Position numbers and translations under genes: made by a program. From NCBI GenBank assembly GCA_030062745.1, contig CP099849.1:4386586-4450585 (forward strand): 64,000 nt of DNA, in the 5' to 3' direction. The notes under the pieces are model-generated. The model saw only the letters and a list, made by a program, of their open reading frames with translations, was not told the origin of the DNA and made no database searches. Shown here piece after piece: positions 57,873 through 64,000 of the stretch (its first letter is position 1; every line of letters begins with the position of its first letter). Source of the stretch: Capitulum mitella. Taxonomy: Eukaryota; Arthropoda; Thecostraca; Pollicipedomorpha; Pollicipedidae.

Positions 57873-60800
57873 TTAGGCCAGTTTACACTGGCGTCAAATT
57901 CCGACGCGCGTTGACGCGCGTCCAGCGACAGGTGACGTCAGAACCAAACTATGATGTGTTCAATGCAGTTTGGATAGGGAGATGATGTACTAGCCTTTCC
58001 GACGTCGCGGAGCCAAAAACTTGAAATTATTGAAGTTGGGTGCGCGTCGACGCGCGTCGGCGACGCTCTTGTAGGAATGACCGAAGGAAGACTAGATCGA
58101 TATGTTCGTCGTTTAGTGTGCAAATTCAAGTGGGATCATGCAAGATGAGCTGGAAAGATTATGGTGAGTTGCAATGTGCACTTTTAAGAATCCATGTAGA
58201 CTTTGTGCATTGATCTTATGCTGTATAATCCCAGAAATGCTACACGGGAACGTCCCTGAACTGTATAGCGACGGCATCTGTGTAGGAAAGAGGGCAAATG
58301 ACATTGCTGAGTCCTTTCTTTTGATGAATCGCCATTTGGATGACCTATTTTCCCGAGCAATGACGAAGCTGCCCCTGCTGGTTCCCGTCCACTGATGGTG
58401 TTGCCACTTTCTTAGAATCCAGTCTGTGTGAAGTTGTTGAGGAGGGGTGGAGTTGAGACAAAAGACCATGCAAATGGAAACCTAAGGCCAGCAGTAATGC
58501 AAAATTAGTGCATCAGTACATTTTTACTTGCATACCCCCAAAATCAACAACTTTTCCAATTTCTGTGTAGCATTTACAAAAATATGTGGGTATCAGTGCA
58601 GATGTATATTCTGTTATGAAATTACACATACTGAGTTTGATACTGAACAGATTAATTTGACAGAAGTCAACATTTAGGAATGGAAAATGGGGCATGAAAC
58701 AATGCAGTAAATTTGGAACACACCTTTATCTGACTGCCATTTTTACCCTCAATTCAACATTTCTGTCACACAGAGTGATAGCAAATGGCTGGAGCATGAA
58801 CTGTACACCTTCATCAGGCACAAAATGTTTTTTTTTTTTTAATCTTGAACTTTGAGGCTTCTGAAACTGGTTTGTTATACAGAATCAGGAAAAGACTACT
58901 TTCTGGGAAGAGAAAATGAATGCTGCATAGTGAAAATAAATGCTGCATCAGAGTTTGAACATTTACTCTCGATGTGAAAACATTCCCCTTTGTGAATGGT
59001 GCTTCCACGCTGAAAAGGGGGGGGGGACAAGTGGTCACAGCTGTCCAAGATGATGTAGTTTGAAGAAAAGTTACATATTCGGGTATCCTGAAAGAAAATA
59101 GAAACATATGTTTGAACTAGTAGTAGCAATAAGGCATATTACATGAAACTGTCTAGTTTTTGGAATATTTCTTCCCTCACATCTAGCCTTGTAGGCAGCA
59201 GGGCTATTTTTAATGAACAATAAATAAGGACACCCCTGATGCCACACTGGATCTGCCATTATGCCCAGCGCGGCTGCCGTAATGTCCCACATGAATGCTG
59301 AAGAACACTAGTTGCATTGAATAGGTAGAAACAGTTTTACAAATGATCATCTTCCTCCGTGTAAGAAAATATGTTCGTATTTATGCTAACCGTAGTTTTG
59401 TTTTCAGATGTAAGTGCCGACACACGAAATTGAGTCAGGCAGGTGTCTGTGGGACGAATCATCCAGTAACTGCTGGCTTCTTCGAAAAATGTCATTGTGT
59501 GAAAGACATATGAAATGGAAGAACGTGAACTGGCTTGTACCATCAAATTATAGTTATATATCAAATATATATAATTGTATATCAAATTATGAATGGTTTA
59601 GGGGAATGTTTTCGTCAAAGGCGGCATGCTGTTCTGAATGCGTTTCGTTTTCTGGTGCTTGGTACGAATGTACGCGGGATTCCACTTGTGTGATTTCTTT
59701 GATTACGTTCCTTCTTCTCCGAATTCTGGACAATGTTGAAGGCGCCTTTTGGCTAAGAAATGTCCAGTACCTCGTCACGTACAGCACGAAAAGCTGTGGT
59801 GTCCAAGAAGGCAGCCGGCGAACTATCGAGCGGGCAGTGACCTTCAACACAGCTGATCCGCCAGGCGCGAAGCAGCTCATCGCACAATGGCGCGCTGGAC
59901 TTTGAAAGCTGATATTGAAGATTTATTACAAGCAGTATTCGTGAGTTATGAGATAGAATTCCGACCTCGTGGTCTTTACGTGATCATGTCGAACGTCGTA
60001 AAAGGTGCAAACATTCCCATTTCTTTTGTTCACAGCACTGGATGACAATTTCTTCGAGAAGCCTGCAGTGGAAGTCGCCCTTCCAGACGTACTTCGTAAT
60101 GGTCGTTCGCGTAATGTCATATTTGGTTGCTTCTGGCGTAGCCCCAGCGGCCGTAGAGCTGTTCATTGTCTCGTGACGACCCGGAAACTCTGTTCATCGT
60201 GCGTGGTGCTGATTGAGTCGTTTATGTGATGTTAATGAAGCCATGAAATCGCGCTGTATGACAAATAAAACAAGGAAAAATGTGTTAGAGCTGCTTGGGT
60301 GGGTGATGAGGGAAGCAGATGGTCCTACAAAAGGATTAAAATAAAGATAAGGGGTTTCCCAGGACCCCGCCTTAGCCAGCCGGTCCAGTGCCAACTGCGA
60401 GCCGTGATGCAGTAGAAGCTGGTTGTACCCATCTCCAATTCAATCGTGGACTTCGTCACTCAACTAAGAAACATACGATTGCTACACAACGCTTTGTATT
60501 ATACATACAACAAACCGGTTCAAGGACTGCACACCTGAACATGAACCCGCACAAGTACAGCAGCCAGGGGCGATGCGAACCAACTGAGATATGGCCATGA
60601 CAACGTGATTTATCGATAGGCAGAAGCACCGCCTACGACCCTGTTCATTTGTTGCTCACAGATGAACATGCAGTTTTTTGCTCACAAACTGCATGTTTAT
60701 CCCGTTCCCACCGGGCTCGTCGCTCCGATGGGGACGAGGGGAAGGCACCGGGACAGCTCTTGCCAGGCTGCCACATGTCGCTCCGCCGATGGCGTTACGG

Positions 60801-60952
60801 GGCGGGGAGAGAGGCAACTCCGGTGATAACGCTGGGGTCAGCTCCAACGGGTTGCAGGTACCCCTACGGCGAGGGTGCTCCATATATGAAGATGACTGAT
60901 GACTGCTTCACCATGTGTATCTGAAAGATGAGCTCAACCATGGTTTCCTTAA

Positions 60953-62090
60953 CGCGTCCCGACGGGGGGCAGTTGACTGCCCCCCTGAGGTTTTTCTGAG
61001 ATTGCGAGAGAACCAACAAACACAGAGTCACGAAACTTTCTGTACCGTTTGCTTCATCAATTTTACACTTCGTGTCAAAATTTTGACCTCAGGTTAGGTC
61101 AGGTGCCTGACTTAGGTTAGCTCAAACAGAACTATGTCCAAAAAAGTTTAGCGCGCTGTAACTTTTTCGCAAAACAAGATATCTCAGTAATACTTTCAGG
61201 GATTAGTGATCGTGATAGATGCAACAAATCTGCTATCTCAGATTTTCGGAATTTTTCGGGTCATTGACCTAAGGTCAAGCCCATTTTTAAGACATGTCGT
61301 CGTTTTTTGGAAATTGACGGTATATTTCATAACATTTTTAGTGTGGAGTGAAGCAGACATCTAGTTACCGTCATTGGGCAAAGTATCAATGACTTCCAGC
61401 CATGGCCTGAGGTCAGGTCACGAATAACTGTTGTGAGCCAAAATGTACCACCGTCAAAATCATCGATGAATTACTCAGAATGGGCAGAAAATGGCCGAAC
61501 TAGCTTGCACAGACGTAAGTAATACCAGGAACCTGAGAAACGTTGAAAAAGTAGCATATTTTGGAAATAAACAGGCTGTCACGAATAAAGCTCCGCCAAT
61601 TGTGTACATTAGTAGCTAATGAATTTTTCCAAAATTTAAGCATGAAAAACCATCACAAGAACTACTAAGATCAATAAAATTTACATGGATAGCTTTCTTC
61701 GCGAAAATCAAGGAACACTAAAATTACTGACCGTCAATTTCTTACCGCGTATGGCTGCGGCACTCGCCAACAGGCGGCGCGAAAATTGCCGTGTCTTTAA
61801 CTCAACGTTTCGGCGTATATATTGAACAAATCCGAGGAATTAGATGTGTATCGGGATTTGCGGACCTTTACTTGTGCGCTGGTGCCTTTACCTATGCGGT
61901 ATTAGTCACAGCCCTTGAGAATCAGGCGGTTTCTCGGTCTCATGCAGTTGGCTATGAGAAAACATATATAGGACGTAAACTGCTTACATATTATCTAAAA
62001 CTAAAAATGAGACCAGTTTCGAGCTCTACTCGTCACAAGCTTTTCAACGGTGTGCTTATTTTTATCGTGCGACCAACCGTTCGTGAGTTA
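60953..62090 (-). mobile_element. T3 element copy B, inverted
   Basis: TTAA (60,949-60,952) followed by CGCGTCCCGAC and the hairpin GGGGGGCAGT/ACTGCCCCCC (60,964-60,985). The body matches T3 copy A in reverse up to GACCAACCGTTCGTGAGTTA (62,070-62,089), after which the expected second hairpin is replaced by long G, C and A runs. Similarity is high, so this copy is younger than the T1 copies. Confidence 0.85.
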
Positions 62091-62173
62091 AGGGGGGGGG
62101 GAAAACCCCCCCCCCCCAAAAAAGAAAGGGGGGGGGCGAGAAAAAGGGGGGGGGGGGAAAAAAAAAAAAAACA
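62090..62173. repeat. homopolymer-rich tract where the T3 hairpin should be
   Basis: Runs of G, C and A (10-13 each) occupy the place of the GGGGGTGGCAGT/ACTGCCCTCCCCC hairpin. This may be real decay or an assembly scar. Confidence 0.7.
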
Positions 62174-62352
62174 CCTTCGTCGTCCCCAAAACAGTGCGAA
62201 CAGCTGAAGCGGCAATCGCCACGTTGATTGGCTGGAGAGTGACGTCATCGTAAAAGTATGACATCGGCGGAGTCGGCCAAACGGCCTGACGCCGGGCGAC
62301 GCCGGGCGACACGCGTCGACGCGCCAAAAACGTCAGTGTAAACTGGGCTTTA

Positions 62353-62879
62353 GAGTTCAGTTCGTGAAATCGGTGAACTCATTCCCTAACCACCATTGGT
62401 AATGTTCTTCAGTGCTTTAAATGTTCAGAACTCGATTTTGCTTTTTGCCTCGACGATACATCTATTTTTAGCAGAGCGTCAATGGAATTTCTAAGAACCG
62501 AAACTTCTTTTACATTTTTATCTTATTATTGGACTGCTGGTTTTAATCATTTCATTGAACGAGGACATTAAGCCCATTGGGAGATTATTCTGACAATAAA
62601 CTACTGCGGGGCCGTTGTAAAACAGTAGCAACGAAAGATCAGGCGCCGACCACCACGTTTCTTCTGGTACACTGTATGCGTTCCCCACGACCATGTGTCG
62701 TGACAGCGGAGCCCAAGGACTGCCGTCCACCGCTAATTTCGTCGAGTCCGGTGCACGTGGTTTCTGCTCCCCGTTCTCAGAACGCAGGTGTGCAGAGTTG
62801 CCGTCGTCGAAGCAAAAAGCCGCCGCGGTCTGGAGTGCAAAGACTCGTTTAATATGCGTAAAAGTGGCGTTGTTTGACA
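62353..62879 (-). other. no gene established; one unexplained minus-strand frame
   Basis: A minus-strand frame at 62,518-62,991 (157 codons, partly in the adjacent GC-rich block) includes FTHIKRVFALQTAAAFCF and VYCQNNLPMGLMSSFNEMIK. I recognise no domain. It could be a first exon reading left from the CpG-rich block or chance. Confidence 0.25.
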
Positions 62880-63310
62880 ACTGTAGTCGCTGCACGAACA
62901 CGGGACGACCGCGCGCAGGGTGACCGCGCCGGCCCGGTCTCCGCCCGCCGGCCGAGCCTGGCGCCCCCCTCATTAGGCCGCCTCCGTGCACTTCGATGGC
63001 GGCGGTGAATCAGGAACGCTGCGCCAGGCACAGCGAGAACCACCGGGAAACTCCGGCCGGCGGCGACGAGGGCTTTCAGCGCGTGCCTGCGGCCCCCGCC
63101 ACCGGCGCGCGTCCCGTCGTTTTCCGCCCGACGTACGCCCACACCTCCGCGGCGCCGCGCGCCGGGAGCGGCCGCGAATTTTGTCCGATGCCGTCTTTTC
63201 CCCGAAGGGAACTGACTCAAAACCGGCCCAGCCGGATGTGCCGCGGGGTCCGCAGCCGGCGTTTGTGCAAGTCACTGCAGCGTGTGTGTTCGCGGCGAAG
63301 AGCAATGCAC
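62880..63310. other. CpG-island-like GC-rich block
   Basis: Dense CG dinucleotides (CCGCGCCGGCCCGGTCTCCG, GGCGGCGACGAGGGC, CGCGGCGCCGCGCGCCGGGA) over about 430 bp. A plus-strand frame of 217 codons (62,996-63,649) and minus-strand frames overlap here; none shows a domain, and GC bias explains their length. It may be a promoter or 5' exon. 63,311-64,000 shows no supported gene. Confidence 0.5.
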
Positions 63311-64000
63311 GTACCGTTCGCCGCTGCGCCGGTCATACCATTGTTTACACTGCCATTGTTTCTGAACTGGTCACACATCGAAAGCATTGCCGTTGAGCGT
63401 CTAGCTTTTGTCGCGAAGCTTAGGACCCCCAAGACGGCTGAATGTCCCAGAAATTTGCCCTCCGTGCGCAGACGACAGGACGTAAGTCCAAAAAACGCTC
63501 ATTTCAGACATCAGCTCGATCCAGCCTACCTTATTGGCCATTTGTTCTCCGTACTGGTGCTCTGCCTCGTTCGCAGTCAGATGAGATTTCGTTCTGGGAT
63601 TTGCATGCGGCGCGGACATTTACGACTGGTGCAGATATCGTTTCAGTAGCAAGAACATATGCTGTTCGAGGTCCAGCAGCAGTTTGCGAGATCATTGATG
63701 CCTTTACAAAGAACCAAGTGCTTAAGTGCTTTGAACTCGGTATGAATGCGTTGCACAATGCTGCATTGCGCGGCCCTGTCTGGGCGCCATGAAATTTCAA
63801 CAGTTTCATTGATAAATTTGTTTGCAAAGACTGCATGGCATGAAAAGAAATCGAGTATATCAAAGTAACCCGGAATCTCAAACAAGACACTTCCAGCAGT
63901 GCCTTCCGAGATTTTTTCTTATTACTATAAATCTGTCCGAGTGGTTTATTAGGGTGATGTTAGGGACTGAAGTTCGTGCTAAGCGGAGCTTGTTGTATAG

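Larger units (their letters stand above)
57876..62349. mobile_element. 4.5-kb DNA element with inverted ends and TTA flanks (PIF/Harbinger-like?)
   Basis: Left end GGCCAGTTTACACTGGCGTC, preceded by TTA (57,873-57,875); right end, read inward, AGCCCAGTTTACACTGACGT, with TTA outside (62,350-62,352). Both ends continue into GC-rich GACGCGCGT/GTCGACGCG tracts and a TGACGTCA. A 3-bp TTA/TWA duplication and such ends fit PIF/Harbinger, but I could not recognise the nuclease or Myb-like genes. Frames of 100-163 codons at 58.1-60.2 kb have no motif. Only the last ~180 bp on the minus strand looks like a gene start (MSYFYDDVTLQPINVAIAAS). A T3 copy is nested inside. Confidence 0.5.

Noticed and set aside
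62996-63649. 217-codon plus-strand open frame
   Set aside because: Lies in a very GC-rich block where stops are rare; overlapping frames on the other strand are nearly as long; composition is Arg/Pro/Ala-rich with no domain.

Overview
The window is animal nuclear DNA: intron-split genes, sparse coding, GC-rich exons in AT-rich surroundings, many microsatellites and dense layers of transposable elements. The recognisable proteins are an SLC22-type organic cation transporter, a DEG/ENaC sodium channel, a Penelope-like reverse transcriptase with a GIY-YIG domain, a LINE reverse transcriptase, and multi-copy protein families that I remember mainly from arthropods. An arthropod, possibly a crustacean or chelicerate, is my best guess; the species cannot be told from the sequence.

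Layout. The left edge (1-600, minus) holds the first 200 codons of an SLC22 transporter with a GC-rich, CRE-containing upstream region. From 1.4 to 12.5 kb there are repeats, a decayed multi-copy protein gene (4.2-4.9 kb) and a 1.76-kb imperfect palindrome built from two opposed copies of another multi-copy gene (5.8-7.5 kb). From 12.6 to 21.6 kb a pair of about 0.55-kb inverted repeats brackets a 4.16-kb DNA transposon (14.4-18.6 kb) that has about 580-bp terminal inverted repeats and a decayed but still intron-bearing transposase. At 27.6-29.0 kb lies a DEG/ENaC gene whose second membrane segment is split by a 66-bp hairpin insertion. Two Penelope-like copies, each ending in a TA tract, follow at 29.6-32.4 kb, and a LINE fragment at 44-45.2 kb.

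The dominant theme of the rest is a set of 1.1-1.7-kb non-coding elements, here called T1, T2, T3 and T4. Most have ends that can be placed at TTAA or a one-base variant. Near one or both ends they carry G-rich hairpins, and they hold unusually many AGGTCA/TGACCT motifs (the nuclear-receptor half-site). One T1 copy (1,771-2,974) sits in an older repeat whose uninterrupted relative is also in the window (12.1-12.5 kb), which gives the exact insertion point and shows a TTAA target. TTAA targets and ends starting CCC suggest non-autonomous relatives of piggyBac or another TTAA-using family; this is inference. Several elements are nested: a TA-flanked insertion inside T2, T3 inside a larger 4.5-kb inverted-repeat element, and T4 abutting a T2-like end at a shared TTAA-like site.

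Only the SLC22 exon looks like an undamaged host coding sequence. No operon-like organisation exists, and I found no tRNA, rRNA or CRISPR array. Identities rest on translated motifs and family memory, not on database searches.
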